The notes: generated from the sequence alone by a model not told the origin. Positions 1 through 13,368 are shown, counted from the stretch's first letter. The stretch: DNA of 64,000 nt from Talpa occidentalis (GCF_014898055.3 NW_023601104.1:84861106-84925105), one strand, 5' to 3'. Translations and numbers: made by a program.

Positions 1-1462
1 TCATCTGCCTTTAATCTCAGTTACACCCTTAATATTTAGTATTTACTGAACAAATCAGAATGAGCTAATGAATTGAGGTACTATATAGAAAACTTATAAA
101 ACCAGACCCATCCAACACAAATTTAAAGAGAGTTTCTCCTATGAATAAGTCATCAAGTCAGAGGAAAATTGTATTGTTTGTCATCTGATAAGCTTTACAT
201 CTTTAAGGTTATATATTTGAAAAGCACATCAAGGCATAAATTTAAATAAAATACCTCCAACATTTCTATGTTTTCAATAATATAACACAGAGAAAGAAAA
301 TCAAGTAAATACAATTTTACTTTACATGGTACCAAGTTAATACTTATATCTCTTACATGTTCCCTAGTGATTAGATAGCAGCAGATTTCCAATGTGAGAG
401 TACAGGGTTCTTGATATGGGAGGGGGTGGTGGAAGGGGAGTGGTAATAAGACAAGCAAACTAACAAAAATATCAACTGCTGTATTGATGTCTATGTCCAA
501 ACAGGCAAAGAACAATGATAATGTGTTTTTAGAGCAGGGAAAAAAAAATAGAGCCAACTACAGAGACAGGGCAACCTAGGAATCAGCATATAGCATGCTG
601 ACTAGCCAAAGGAGGTTATTTTGGGTGCCCAAGGTCTTGGGTACTTGGCAAGAGGTGGAGCTGTGATGGAAAGGCTGTTGGTGTCCATGGAAATCCTCCA
701 TTCTCTGAAATTACACATTTCACAATTACCTCTCATTGGCCAAACACAGACATAAACAAATTGATGCAAAAGTACAGTGGGAGCAAGGTAGACCTGCAGA
801 AATAAATTATCCTACAGAAAAAAAAAAAAAAAGGGCGGCTTTAGGAAGAGGACTGGATCTAGCACAAATGAACTCAGCCTTGAACAGCTGACCAGTGCTA
901 CCTCTTATAGCAAGATTCCAGCCTCATAGTTTATATGCCCAACTACAAGAAGAAAAATTTGCTTGTAGTTTAAATACAACAGAGAATAACTTGAAAATTA
1001 ATTGTTTTTAATCTCCTTGAAAGGATTAAGCATAATCTAGCAACTTGATAACATATTACTGTTATTCAACTAAGATTTGATAAAAAATAAAAAATAACTG
1101 AATATACTTTGAACTCTCATGAGTTCCAAATTGATAGTAACAAATCCCTAGAAAAACTGATAGTTATGACACTGATTAGAAATTATTAATTATACATGGA
1201 GTGGATAGTATAAATAAAAATATTCATTTAATTTAGTATTTACAGTATTTAGCCTATTTCCTTAGCTGAAGAAGAGAAGAATATCTAGTATCAAAGAATA
1301 ATTTGAAGTAAGATGAGAATAAAATGATAAAATAATTTTATTGAATCTAAATTTATCTTACAGTTTAAATCAAATTCCTTCTCTTAGTGCTCATGACCAT
1401 TATATAGTATGAAATGCCCATTTTGCTTAAAAACATTTGCTTTTTATAAAAAACATTAGTTA
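1..1462. other. AT-rich intergenic DNA, no recognisable feature
   Basis: I see no coding exon, RNA gene or confidently recognised repeat here. There is an A-run near 820-834 and a short inverted repeat around 581-599 (TCAGCAT / ATGCTGA). Open frames are short and low-complexity. Confidence 0.6.
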
Positions 1463-2095
1463 GTGTAGCTTTAGGTTCATAGCAAAAATGAGAGGAAGAT
1501 ATAGGGATTTGCCCCAAGTACTCCCTTGTGCCCACACATGTAATCTCCCCCTTAATATCTCTCACCCAGGTGATGTATGTGTTATAACTGATAAAGGTAC
1601 ATTGTTACATCACAAACACCCAAAGTATACAGTTAGCATGGTTCACTCTTGCTTTTTTTTTTTTAACTCTCTATGAGTTTGGATAAATTTATAACAACAT
1701 TTATCCATTATTATGGAAACATACAGAACATTCTCACTGCCTTAATTCACTGCTTATTTATTCATCCCCCAACCCTAACTCCTGGCAATCACTGATTTTT
1801 TTTCAGTCTCTGTATTTTTGCATTTTTCATAATTTCGTGTAGTTGCAATCTTATAGTACATGACCTTTTCAGACTGTCTTCTTTCACTTAGTAATATGCA
1901 TGTAAGGTCCCTGCATATATTTTTATGGCTTGTCATTTCACTTTTGTTTAGTGCTGAAAATTAGTCTGTTGTCTGGATATATTGACTTATTTACCCATTA
2001 ATTTATTGAAGGACTTCTTGGTGGCTTTCAGGTTTTGGTAGTTATTAATAAAGTTTCTATAAATATTGATATGCAAGTTTTATTGTGGACATGTC
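1463..2095 (-). mobile_element. Ancient L1 fragment (ORF2 C-terminal end / 3' UTR), antisense
   Basis: Read on the plus strand this matches the reverse complement of old mammalian L1 text: a 'tatctctcaccc.ggtgatgtatg' stretch, then 'cttctttcacttagtaatatg', then 'tttagtgctgaaaatt..gtctggatat'. It is heavily diverged, with many stops. It abuts a second L1 piece that covers an overlapping part of ORF2, so the two come from different elements. Subfamily not assigned. Confidence 0.75.
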
Positions 2096-2511
2096 TTTTT
2101 TATAGCTGAGTGGTATTCCACTGCATGTATATATGTGTATATGTACCACATCTTCCTAATCCATGCATCTGTCTTTGGGTGCTTAAGTTATTTCCATAAC
2201 TTGGCTATTGTAAATAATGCTGCAGTGAACATAGGAGTTCATATATCACTTTGAATTAGTGTTTTTGCATTCTTCAGGCAGATACCTAGTAGTGGAATTG
2301 CTGGTTCATATAGTAAATCTATTTTTAATAATTTGTGAAACCTCCATACTGTTTTCCACAGAGGTTGGACCAGTCTAATCCCAGTAACAGTATATGAGGT
2401 TTCCTTTTACTGACATCTTTGCCAACTCTTGTCTGGTCTTTTTGATATGGGCCATTCGCACTGAGGTGAGGTGGTATCTCGTGGTTTTGATTTCCATTTT
2501 TCTGATGATAA
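2096..2511 (-). mobile_element. L1 ORF2 3'-end fragment, antisense
   Basis: The plus strand carries the familiar reverse complement of the L1 ORF2 C-terminus, including 'tgtaccacatcttcct', 'ggctattgtaaataatgct', 'gtggaattgctggttcat' and 'ggtttccttttactgacatc'. The match stops abruptly at about 2511 after 'ttttctgatgat', where different L1-like text begins. No intact reading frame remains. Confidence 0.8.
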
Positions 2512-4030
2512 ATTTCACAGGGTACAGAATTCTAGGGTGTTTTTTTTTTCTCAACACTTTAAATATTTCACTCCACCATCTTCCTGTTTGTACAGTTTCT
2601 CAAGAGAAATTGGATGCACTTATCATTGCTCCTCAAAAGGTATTTTTTTCTTTTCCTTTAGCTTTTTTTCAATATAGTTATTTAATATTTAATTTTCTAT
2701 AGCTTGAAAATGATAGGCTTAAGTACGGTATTTTTGGCATTCATCTTGCTTCATGTGCTCTGCTTTCTGGGTTGTGGTTTGGTCTGATGTTTATTTGGGA
2801 AAGTTCTTGTCATTATTATTTTGAATATTTTTGTTCCTTTCTCACTATCCTTCTGTTATTTCCATTATGTACAATTTATACTATGTAGATATCCCACATT
2901 TCTGGAAAGTTCTGGGTTTTTTTTTTGTTTCTGTCTTTGTTCTCTTTGCTTTTCAATTTTGGAGATTTCTCTTGAGATATCCTCAAGCTAAAAGAATCTT
3001 TCCTCAGTCTTGTCCATTTTATTAATAAACCCATCAAAGATGCTCTTTATTTCTGTTACAATATTTATCTCTAGCATTATTTTTTGGTTTGGTTTTAGGA
3101 TTCTCATTTTTCTGCATACATTTCCCATCTGTTCTTGCATGCTGTCTTAATTTATCCACTAGAGCCTTAACACATTAATCATAATTGCTTTAAATCCCCA
3201 GTCTGATCATTCCAACATTGATGTGTCTGGTTCTGATGCTTGCTCTGTCTCTTCAATGTGTGTGTGTGTTGGTAAACTTTGTAATATTTTGGCATGGTTA
3301 TACATGATGTACCAAGTAAAATAAAGTGTTGTAAATACAACTTTAATAATGTAATGGTGAGGTATTTGAAGAGGGGAAACATTCTGCAGCCCTATGATTA
3401 CCTGTCAGTCTTTTGGGAGCCTATGACTCTGGACATTGAACCTCACAATTGTTTTTAATTTTTCGTGTCACCCTTTAAGTGATACAGAATGGCTAGAGTG
3501 GGCTGGGGTTGGTCATTTCCATCCCTCGGGAGAGTCAGCTCTAATAAAATCCCAGGAGTTTATTATGTGCTTAAGTGCTTTCTTCTAAGGAACAGAATTC
3601 TCTGGGGGTTCATTTTCCCTTCCCTCTGCCTGGAGCATCAGAGGGGGTTTCTCCATTATTTCCCCGTTTTGCCTCTTCTAGGTAAAACTGGAAAAAAAAA
3701 TGAAGTCCCTCTGTGACTGGAATTTTTAAATTTTAAATTGTCCACAATGAGGCTTCAGCAGCTCTTCAGTTTACACTTCAGTTTTTTTCAACCAGGAACT
3801 GATTCCTAAAGAGGTTTGTACTCTAAAGAGTTGATCCTCTGTATTTGCCTGTCTCCAAATTTGATATCAGCGGCTTGCCCTGTGACCACCCCTCTTTTAA
3901 GGATCTAAGGAGAGTCGTTGATTTTTCAAATTCTTTATCATATTTCCTTAGTATTAGGACTGAGTAGTGACTTCCCAGAGTCTTATATGCAGTACTAGAA
4001 AATGGAAGCTCCCAATTTTTCACTTTTAAC
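2512..4030 (-). mobile_element. Ancient L1-derived non-ORF2 segment, antisense
   Basis: This continues from a breakpoint at 2511 with 'cacagggtacagaattctag', 'catctgttcttgcatgctgt', 'ctggttctgatgcttgctct' and 'ggtaaaactggaaaa'. All are familiar from old mammalian L1-associated sequence in this orientation. The last part ('gttgatttttcaaattct' to about 4030) fits the same element. Whether it is UTR or a neighbouring segment of an old L1M-type element cannot be fixed by eye. Confidence 0.6.
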
Positions 4031-4289
4031 AGATTTAGTGATAAGAATATTCTACTTAAACTTGAATAATGTAAAATGGATTATGTTCCTTTCTCTACTA
4101 GCTTTTAATAACTAGTCTTATAGTATTTCTCACTTTTAAATCCTAGAGCAGACCATTTTTTTTTTTTAACTAACAAAGTGTATGGTAAACCATAGGCTCA
4201 TTATCTCTCTCTACTTGACTAACATTGACTTTATTTCTACATTTGATCTTTCCCTAGATCCTTTTCTTGGCCAAAGTCATCCTTCAAAA

Positions 4290-4500
4290 ATATTCATTAG
4301 AGCAAGAAACTCAGTGACTCAAGCAACCTCTCATTTCTTTCTGCATGTACACTCAATCTACAACTTTACCTGGCATCTGTCTCACATGGCTAGCTCTTGT
4401 CTATAACCCTGAACTCATTCACTACTTCTCTTTACTTTGTTTTCTATATCCTAGCCATACTTTTGGTTTCCTTGCTCTTCACTCACCATGGTGGTTTAGA
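4290..4500 (+). mobile_element. Possible L2 LINE fragment
   Basis: The sequence has the texture of L2 3' sequence, for example 'cctctcatttctttctgcat' and 'gccatacttttggtttccttgct'. It is very diverged. A profile search against L2 would decide it. Confidence 0.35.
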
Positions 4501-4936
4501 TACTATCTTGGGGTCACAAAAATAATTTCCTTATATTAGTAGTTTCAAACTGATCCTTATCCCTGGAAATTTTACAAAACCAAACCCTCTCTGGGATGGG
4601 AGAATAAAGAATCAAGAAGTGACATATCACATTTCTTTTCTCCTCCCAACTTTATAAAATCTAATGACCTTGTTTAGTAGTATAAGAAGAAATATGTTGA
4701 ATTGTGTTGCGATAATACAGATAGTGTTCTAAATCCCTAAGAAGACACACATATATGTCATCCTAATGCCATCTCAGCATTTGCCTATGAGAATTTCTGG
4801 AAGCTGATTATGTATTTGGTGTGTCACTTTCATACTTATTTAAATGCTGAATAGTTATTTCAGAATTTTTTTCTTTCAAAATCCCTGCCTACTTCTAGGA
4901 AGACTTGAAAGAACTTGTAATTTAAAACAAGATTTA

Positions 4937-5230
4937 GGGGCCTCCCCTGGTGGCGCAGGTGGTTGAGGACAGTGCTGTGACGCTGTCTGCAGCCTTTGCA
5001 ACACCAGTTGGATCCCCGCCAGCCAGCGAGGGTCCCACATGGCCCGGCAGACCTCTGCTATCTCGCCTGCTGCTCCCCTCAGCAGTGTATTTTGTCAGTC
5101 TGCCTGTTCTGTTCCCTGCTCTGTCTCTGTCTCTGTCTCCCACACATCTGGTCTGTACCCCGGTTCTTGTACAAATAAATAAATAAATAGATAGATAGAT
5201 AGATAAATAAATAAATAAATCTTTAAAAAA
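4937..5230 (+). mobile_element. tRNA-headed SINE, type B, full length with TSD
   Basis: It starts with GGGGCCTCCCCTGGTGGCGC and contains the conserved block around 'cagacctctgctatctcgcc' and 'cccctcagcagtgtatttt'. It ends in a mixed AAAT/AGAT tail that has grown into a tetranucleotide microsatellite (5176-5220). The duplicated target site AACAAGATTTA lies at 4926-4936 and 5231-5241. The B-box region is degraded ('gttggatcccc'). Confidence 0.92.
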
Positions 5231-5241
5231 AACAAGATTTA

Positions 5242-8200
5242 GAACCAAACAATTAGGGAAAAAAATAAAGCTTTTTTATTTAAAAGAAGCAAATTTAAGA
5301 ATTCTCAAGTACTGTAAAAAAAGATTACTGTATCTTCCTTGGATTCCAGATGCATATCCATTTTTATGACAATTAAGAATCTTTTTGTCTTAACCAAGGA
5401 AACATGTTGGCTTATAACCGTTTTCTTTTTCTGACAAGATGTAGCCTACAAACCCAAGTGCCTGGCAGAGCCAATGTATCCTTCAAAAGGACATTTCCAG
5501 CAGGAAGTGAAGTCTGAAGTATATTCAATTACTGGTCTCAAGTTTTCACTCTCTGCTACAGAAATACACATTATGCTGCTCCCATGGCCTCAGGATGGGC
5601 AACATATTCTTCTGTGTATATTTTTTCTCTGTGCACACTGCATCCTTGACTTTGGCTGCAGCCTGTGCATGCTCTGTTCAATGGAATATTTAAGGACGTG
5701 ATGGGAAAATAGTTGGGATTTTGGGAAAATAGTTGGATTGCCCTCTTTCTCTTCTGTGACAAATCTTAAAGGAACATCTCCTGCATAGGCACTACTATAC
5801 CAGTCTGGTTCCAAAGACCCAGGTAGCTAAGCTTTTCACCAACCTATACCCTGCAGCTCATAGTAGAAAATCTATTGCCAATATTTCATGCTTAAGTGCA
5901 GTATGATTGTGGCAATAAGTAATGATTGCATGTTACCTGCTCAGATGACAATCATACAAATGAAATTGAGTAATTGTCATATGTTTTGATATTATGATGA
6001 TCCTGACTGATGAAAAGATGAAGGATATTGAAATAGAACTAATTAAGTTATCAATTGAAAAGCAACCACTTGTTTATGAAGACACTGATGGACATACAAA
6101 AGGCAAGGACAAACTAAAGACCTGAATGCAGGGAGGCCATGCCTCAGTCAAAATTAATTTGGGTCCTGATAATATGCCTAAGACAAATGATATAAACATA
6201 GATACTGCATTTAAGGCAATTTGAGATATTGATGGACTACAGGCCTGTAATCCTGGAGCCTTCTCCAAGATTTGGCAAAATTTCCCAGGGATTTTTGCTT
6301 TAAGAAGCTTGTTCCCTCCTCTGCAGAAGAACAGATACCAGCAAATCTCCCTACTGGGCCTTGCCCACTCTTCTTTGCAAGTCTTCTCAACTTTGCTAAG
6401 AGGTTTGCTGTTCCACCTTTAGTCGCCAATTGAATACGTTTATATTGTAACGTGGGTCTACCCTACCTTCCCATCAATAAGTTCATATTGTGGTGATATG
6501 CATTTGGCTTGAATTGTAAGTAAATCTTTCCCTCTTCATGGAAGTTAGCAAAGTAGTATTGAAAAAAAAATCTATATTGTATTTTAAAACTTCAAGCTAA
6601 CATCTGTAGATTAGCATGAAAAAGGTAAATATGAAATTTCTCTGTGACCACTGAGTTCAGGATATATCAATATTATAAGGCCATCTTGCAGCCACTGACA
6701 CATAATCTTATCAGGGTCATGTTTGGGTTTAGTGTAGATTAACTTAAAGAATGAGGAAGAGGTCAGTCCAAAGTTCACAAGCCTCTATGCATAGATGCAT
6801 ACCAGTGGCAAATAGTTAAGCTCCATGAAGTTGGGAATCAGGGTTATATATTGCCATATCCTCATGGAGTGCAAGAAAAATCCTGCTTCTGAAGGAATTC
6901 CCTGACTAGGTATAACAGATGAAATAGGAATACTACAGGAAGTAAGCATAGAAAGAATATTTTATATTTTGGACAGAGCTCAGCAAAGGCTTAGATTAAG
7001 CAATAGTAAGCAAGCATTAAATAATTATTTACAGAGAGATTAAAAAAAAAGAAATCCGTTTTTAGTCTCAAATAAAGACTTACCATAGTCAAGGAAAGTG
7101 CTGGGGTAAGACCTCACACCCCATGTGGTGAACATTGTTTCCTAATTTAAAACATCCGCAGGAACCATGCATAGCACCACAAGCTACTTCTGGTTTACAG
7201 CTGCTTGACTGTGTTTAACCCCATCACTAAAAGAACAGTGTCAATATTATATTTTCAGGGTTTTGTTATACTGATTCATACGATCTAGTTCATTATTAAC
7301 ACTATAAAATCATCCATTGCAGGACACAATGTATTCTTTCTCAATTCAATGTATATTATGTTAGTTTATAGATTGTTTTGTGATTACATACAGTGATGTG
7401 AGAAAGTCCCTCATAATTTCCTCCTGCAGAATTACTCATGCAATATAAAAGAATGTTGGTTTTATTTTAAAATAAAAAACACAAAATATCATATTTTACA
7501 CTGTTAATGGATTATTGAATATATAATAGAAATAAAGCAACAGATAGAAGAGAAGCATATAATATTAATAATAGATTGATAATAGTTGTTGCTTCTGGAG
7601 AGAGGGCAGGGGAATGTGACTACAGATTTTAGCAGTGTCTGTTTCAGTTTAGTGATATACTTGAAAACCTCTGAAGAAATAGCGCCAACTATGAATGATA
7701 CCTAATTCAGAGTTAATGAATATGTATGCTTGTCACATTATTCTCTAAAGATTTTTAAGTTTCAAAATATATTACAGCAATGTTATGGTTTCCTTCTAAA
7801 CTGTGTAGCCTGTAAGAAATTCTTGCATATGGGTATGAAAACTATAAAAGATAACCATCATTTTTAATGATTACACATTGAAAAACCATCAAAAAATGAA
7901 TAAAGTACATGAGTGCAAGAAATATAAATATCTAACTCATGCATTGTGATTCAATAGATCAATTATGTTGCATAAATAACTGAATATGGATGTGGCACTA
8001 ACTGTTCAAAAAATATTCTGTAAATGTGCCCAAACTCTTTAGAACTACTTGGTCCATTAATGCAATGTAAGAATTTGACATTTCTAAATTTCCATAACAT
8101 CTTTCAGATACTTCAGAAAAATGTTTATAGTAATAAAAAAAGGAGTGATGTCTAGAACAATATTGACTCATTTCAGTTTCTGGATTCTGGTTCATTCCAT

Positions 8201-8569
8201 TCTCAGTTGGGTATTTCCTCTTTTCCCTTTACTGTAGAAAGTAGAGCACTCCCTAAGCCACATGTTACAATGCTGATAGCACTGAATACTGATTAGGCTT
8301 TTTCAAAAGTAACAAATAACTACTTGTGGTTACCCAGACATATCACATTAATGTAAATATTATCAAACCGGTCAGGTCTTCTGTTGTGTTTTTATATGTT
8401 TATTTTTTCATGTTTATTATTAGAACTTGAAGATATTGTTAGGTTATATGGATGCATAATAAACATTTACTACATAAATACATCAATGAATATTGCAAAA
8501 GCTCTAGGTAAAGACAGTTCTATCATTTTGTTAAATTTATATATTTAGAACAAAGAGATTTATGAAGTG
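5242..8569. other. AT-rich intergenic DNA without recognised features
   Basis: I find no gene, SINE or confident LINE here. Around 7500-7660 there is text faintly resembling an L1 3' UTR ('gttgttgcttctggagaga'), which is not enough for a call. No open frame shows codon structure. Confidence 0.5.
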
Positions 8570-8582
8570 AAAATGGCAATCT

Positions 8583-8880
8583 TGGGCCTCCCCGGTGGCG
8601 CAGTGGTTGAGTGCTGGATTGCGAAGCTGCCCGCAGCCTCTGCTGCGCCCGTTCGATCCCCGGCTGCTCCCCGGCCACTGGAGGAGGGTCCCACATGGCG
8701 CGCAGACCTCTCCTGCCGCCCGCTGCTCCCCTCAGCAGTGTACTTCGGTCCTTCTGCCTGCTCTGCTCCCCGCTCTGGCTCTGGTGAATTCTCTCACCCT
8801 CACGTGCTTCTGACTGTACCCAGTGCTTGTATAAACAAATAAATAAATCTTAAAAAAAAAAAAAAAAAAGAAAAAGAAAG
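8583..8880 (+). mobile_element. tRNA-headed SINE, type A, full length with TSD
   Basis: A well-preserved GC-rich copy with A-box-like TGGCGCAGTGG, B-box GTTCGATCCCC, the conserved CAGACCTCTCCTG block and a long A/AAG tail. Direct repeats AAAATGGCAATCT at 8570-8582 and 8881-8893 flank it exactly. High similarity to the other type-A copies suggests relatively recent insertion. Confidence 0.95.
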
Positions 8881-9164
8881 AAAATGGCAATCTGAGAATG
8901 AGAGGCATGGTTGCTTGGATAGTTGCACAATCCTTTCATCCTTTCTTATCTTTTTTTCATCCTTTCTCTGCCTTTTCCCTTTCTCCCCTCTCTGCTACTT
9001 TCTATATCATTCCTTCCTTTATTAACCACTATAGGAATTTCTGGGAGCTGATTTATTAATACTTTATAGGGTAGTCTTCACCCTCCTCTTTTGTGAAACA
9101 TGAAGACAAGAAACAAGAAAAGGAAATATTTTGTATTCATGAACTATGAATTACTTAATGGAAA

Positions 9165-9350
9165 AAGTATAGTGCAGTGATTAAGCATAAAACTTGTAAT
9201 TAAGTTACCTGGATTTAAATGCCAGCCCCACCACTATCTAGCTGTGTAATTTTCTGTAATTACTTATTCCATCTCTGCTCTGCTCTCCTCACTTGTAAAA
9301 TGGGAGATGTCAGAGTATTTACCCCTCAGGTAATTTAATAGTGCAGAAAC
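9165..9350 (+). mobile_element. MIR SINE relic
   Basis: Plus-strand MIR text is readable: 'atagtgcagtgattaagca', 'tacctggatttaaatgcca', 'ccactatctagctgtgtaat', 'cacttgtaaaatgggaga'. Order and spacing match MIR (tRNA-like part then CORE). No TSD is expected at this age. Confidence 0.85.
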
Positions 9351-10515
9351 TAACAATAGCAAAAGCAAAAAAAAAAAAAATCTGCTAATATTATTTGAAT
9401 TTCCATTATGAAATTATAAAGAAACTTCACCTGCAAGTAAGAAAATACTTTTGGTTTGGGGGGTCAAATTTAATTTTCAGATTATACCAACTTTAAATAT
9501 ATTTAAAAGTGACCTTTGTAGACTAATCTCTGATTCTAGTGAGAATTCAAAATCTCAATATGTTAAAAAAGTAATATTATAAAAAGTTATAATTGGGAAA
9601 TTAATTAAAATCGAAATACACAGTTACTGCAAGCAAAAGAAGACAAAGCAGACCCCAATGAGCTCAAGATTTCTTCCTAAATCATCATCATTGGCGTATT
9701 CCACAAAGTGCCTTTTATTTAGCCATGCCTTATCTTCAATGTGAATAAGTCATTGGTCATAACAGTGACCATGTTTCTTGTTAATTCATGCTGTAGGTAG
9801 GCACTTTTGCTTTGAGTCATCTAGCTGTAGCCTTTGTGTAAAGATAAAAATCCTTTAATATGTCATAGGCATCTCTTCAATCCAGACAACAACACAATGC
9901 AAATAAATAGTTTTTGCTTTTATTGCAGGAGGATACAATTAATTTTCAGTGCCATGGTTCTTAATAAGAGACTCTTGTTCTATGCTGTTAAAGCAAAATG
10001 ACCTAAGTTGGAAACTATAGCAGTTGCCCCATAATGAGACTCAAAGTTACACATACTGCAAAATTTTAAATGAATATGTTATCTAAATCTATGAGGGGAA
10101 ACAGCTTTGCTATGTTAAATTGCTTTAAAGCTGCCAAGGTGGTTTACCATGCATTAATGATAAAGGTGTTCCTGTCAAATAAATAAAAGTAGCTGGATAG
10201 CTCAGACACCTGCATTTATTTTGCTGAAAATGTTATAGTTCCTTACTCAGCTTAGATCTATGTCCATAGATATTAACAGCTAGTAGATGACAAAAGAGAA
10301 TGTGTATATTTTCAAGAAGATGATTAATGTGTTGTATTCTATCAGCACAATGTTCTCATTTTTAACTGTTTATTATAACATAGGGACTTTTATTAAATTA
10401 ATTTTCCATCAGCTGAGAAACTAAGGGAAAAATGAGCAGGTATTTTATCCCCTGGTGTAATGCTCATACATGATTCCCTATCCCAAAGGAAAAAATATGT
10501 TGTTAACAAAAGCAG
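9351..10515. other. AT-rich intergenic DNA, nothing recognised
   Basis: Only an A-run near 9366-9380 stands out. No repeat family or coding signal was recognised. Confidence 0.5.
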
Positions 10516-10735
10516 AGACATAGAAGAGTGGTCAAGACCATGGGCATCCAGTTCTCACTAGCTTAACTTTAAAATCTACGCAGTTGCATGGTTTGGGCCA
10601 AATAATTAAATTTCCTCATAGATAAAATGAGATGACATCATAGACCTCATTTCTAGGGTTTTCATTACAAACTTAAAAAAAAATATGATATTTGGAATTC
10701 TGCCTGGAATATATTTTTTGCTTCTGAAATACTCA
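10516..10735 (+). mobile_element. Degraded MIR SINE relic
   Basis: It shows the MIR order: 'agagtggtcaagaccatggg', 'ttgggccaaataattaaatt', 'tcctcatagataaaatgaga', then 'gaattctgcctggaata'. It is much more diverged than the MIR at 9165. Confidence 0.6.
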
Positions 10736-11444
10736 GAAGGTAACACCAAAAATAGTTATTGCAATTGTTGGAAATTCATATAATTGCATGAACACAATAC
10801 AACCAATATTAATCATTAGTTCTCACAATTTAACATGTTAAACACTGTAATTGTTAATATACTAATTCAGGTAAAAGACGGTTTCATGTTTGCTATTTCT
10901 GGTCCCATTTTGTCAATAAAAAATACTTAAAAAGTGACAACTGTCCTATAATAAATTAATTGTAGAAATAAAGTTTTGTATCTTTTTTTAAGTGTTCTAT
11001 TTCACTCTCAAGTTTGTAGTAAATTCATTCCTATAACTCCCTTGATAGCTGACTAATTAGGTTGTTCATCAGTTTTGTTCTTGTAACTAGTGTGTCTTGC
11101 AGTAACAGTCAAGAATACCAAGGTGATTCTCTAAATATGGTAGGAGAGATGCTAAACTTGCCATCTTTCTAGACTACCTGCATTTTATTTGTTCACTGAG
11201 CAGAATACAGTGAAAAGTGAAACAGTGAACAGTTGTATCTCTACCATGAATGTTGATATCACATCTTCACTCAGTACGAATATTTTCTAAATATACTCTT
11301 TAAAATTTCAACTGTGCCTGGCAGAAATGAAGATTATAACAATCTTACTTAAAGGACTTATTTAAATACAGTGTGAAAGGGCAATGCTAAGAGTTGATTA
11401 TGCTGTGGAATCACAAAAAAAAAAAATCTATCAATGTGATGATT

Positions 11445-11660
11445 AGAGGGAGATGTGATCTTTTCTCAGGTGTAGTTCCCATAGAATTCCCACCACCAAT
11501 TCACCTGTGCACCATATCACCATAGTCCCTTGTGCTCTTCCCTCCTTTGTTTTGATCTCTCTCCCTCCCTCCCCTCTGCAGAATGTCTCTGATTAATAAG
11601 AAAGGAGAAAGACAGCAAGAAAATATTTTACCCTTAGTCCTGGGACACTGAATATATTAT
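11445..11660 (-). repeat. Unclassified interspersed repeat (copy 1), probably an L1 3' UTR in antisense
   Basis: The stretch 'gtagttcccatagaattccc', 'ccaccacc', 'tttgttttgatctct' and 'gtctctgatt' is shared in the same order with 19890-20030. Here there is an additional internal 40-50 bp. The reverse complement ('ggtggtgggaatt') looks like the G-rich 3' UTR of a mammalian L1. Orientation and family are inferred. Confidence 0.5.
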
Positions 11661-11819
11661 AAGTAATTTGGGCTAGTTAAATGATCATTGGTGGAAAGAG
11701 AGTTGACCTAGACTCACCTACGATAGAGAGGAGTAGAAAAGTAGACAAAGAAAAGTGATGGAGACATGACATAGATTCAAGGGAGTCATTTGCTCACCAT
11801 TGTCCATAAATGTCAATAT

Positions 11820-12300
11820 TATGACAGTGGTGTGTGAGAGAAGAAAAGGGTTTATTGTGAGTTGACTGGCAAGCAAGCAGAAGCCAGGTTAAAATCTTTC
11901 TCCTTGTCTAGCAAAGGGAAGGGGTTTAACTTGACTTTGGTGGATCAGGATAGAGAACAAAGGAATTAATTTTTATTGGCTAAGGAACAGGTCAAGGGCA
12001 AAGGGGTGTAGATTTAACTGAGGCTCATTGGAAAGTTACAAATTGGCTCCTATGGGTAGAGAAACATGATCTTCCTGGTGGATTGTCTCCTTGCTTTTGA
12101 GAGTATACAGGCAGGTGTTTTACCTTTTTGGTTCTGGATCAGTAGTCTCTTGAGCCAGGAGGTTAGTTTAAGGTCAATTACATCTGTTCATGTGGGCTAT
12201 GTGAGTCATAGTTGAGCTTCATGATTTATTAGTTCTGTGAAGACAAGCTAAAAAGATAACCACACCCAACTGTTAAACTGCTGAATTTGGATCTGCCAAA
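11820..12300 (-). repeat. Possible endogenous retroviral LTR relic, antisense
   Basis: On the minus strand there is an AATAAA polyadenylation-type signal in 'ctcacaataaacccttttc', inside a moderately GC-balanced block unlike the surrounding AT-rich DNA. I cannot find clear TG/CA ends or a TSD, so this is only a candidate. Confidence 0.3.
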
Positions 12301-12599
12301 GGGCCATAGCCATGACAGCACACAGAGGATTTTTTATATGATCTTGTTGGGTTAGACCCTGAACACATGCAGATAGTGAAGTGTTGGGGAGCCTTATAAA
12401 ATAGTCCATTCAATTTATGTTAACACTTAAGATGGCCAAATATATTGACTGGGAACAGATTACTGGAATTTATTTAAATGACCAGTCAAAGTGCTTCTCA
12501 TCTGGAATTTCTTCAATTAATCATAAGCTACAGCAAAGTAGGAGATATTCAGTTTTTTTCTACAGGTATATGTGAGCAGAATTTTTTCATGAATTATTT

Positions 12600-13190
12600 C
12601 AAACATATAATTGACATAATGAATAATCATTGAATACCTTTAAGTCTAGAAAGTGAATTGATACAAAGACAAGTCAAATCTCAAGTATGCCTTACTGATG
12701 TGTGATAACACTCCCTAACTGGCATGAACAGTGATTTTCTTTCACATGCACACCATTATAATTTCAGAGAATAGTTATGTTTGCCTCAAAAAGAATACTT
12801 TTCATTTAATATTATATTTATGATATTTTCACAAGTTGTTAAATGTACCTCCAGTTCATTCACTTGTACTTCTGTATAGTATTTTTTATTATACATAGAG
12901 ATGTAATTCTTATGTATGTGGCCTTTCAGATTCATTACAATTTCTAACTTTTGCAATCATGTGTATTAACTAGAATCTTCTAGAATCTTTTAAATGTATA
13001 TGGCAGTGGGTAAAATTTCCAAACATTATGGTATGTCTATCTTGCAATTTACTAGTTATGACCAAGTTGTTTTTAAAAACATTCTACAAATTTACTTTTT
13101 TGGGGACAATGTTTAAATTTATGATGCCCTGCATTTTTGAAAGAACTCAATATCATCACAGTTTTAAGTGTTCGTCAATTTATACAAAAG
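12600..13190 (-). mobile_element. Degraded L1 fragment, antisense
   Basis: Readable pieces resemble reverse-complement L1 ORF2 and 3' UTR, such as 'tctgtatagtattttttatt' and 'gttatgaccaagttgttttt'. Divergence is high and the boundaries are approximate. Confidence 0.4.
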
Positions 13191-13368
13191 CAAGAGTATG
13201 TGCTTTCATTATTGATAATTTAAATTAAATTTACTCAGTTCCCACTGGAATAAAGTTATACAGTGAAAATTTGCCAATATATCAGTTCACCCAGCAAAAA
13301 CATCTTTATATTCCTTTTTTATTTTTAATGAAAGGAAAACTTCAGAGGTGGATGCAGAATTTATTCAG

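Noticed and set aside
195..557. 120-codon minus-strand open frame
   Set aside because: Low-complexity Leu/Phe/Cys-rich translation without homologous features; treated as chance.
6074..6429. Possible retrocopied exon around 6.0-6.4 kb
   Set aside because: The text looked slightly less random, but no protein family, poly(A) tail or TSD was found.
7500..7660. Possible L1 3' UTR fragment
   Set aside because: Only one short phrase resembles L1; insufficient for a call.
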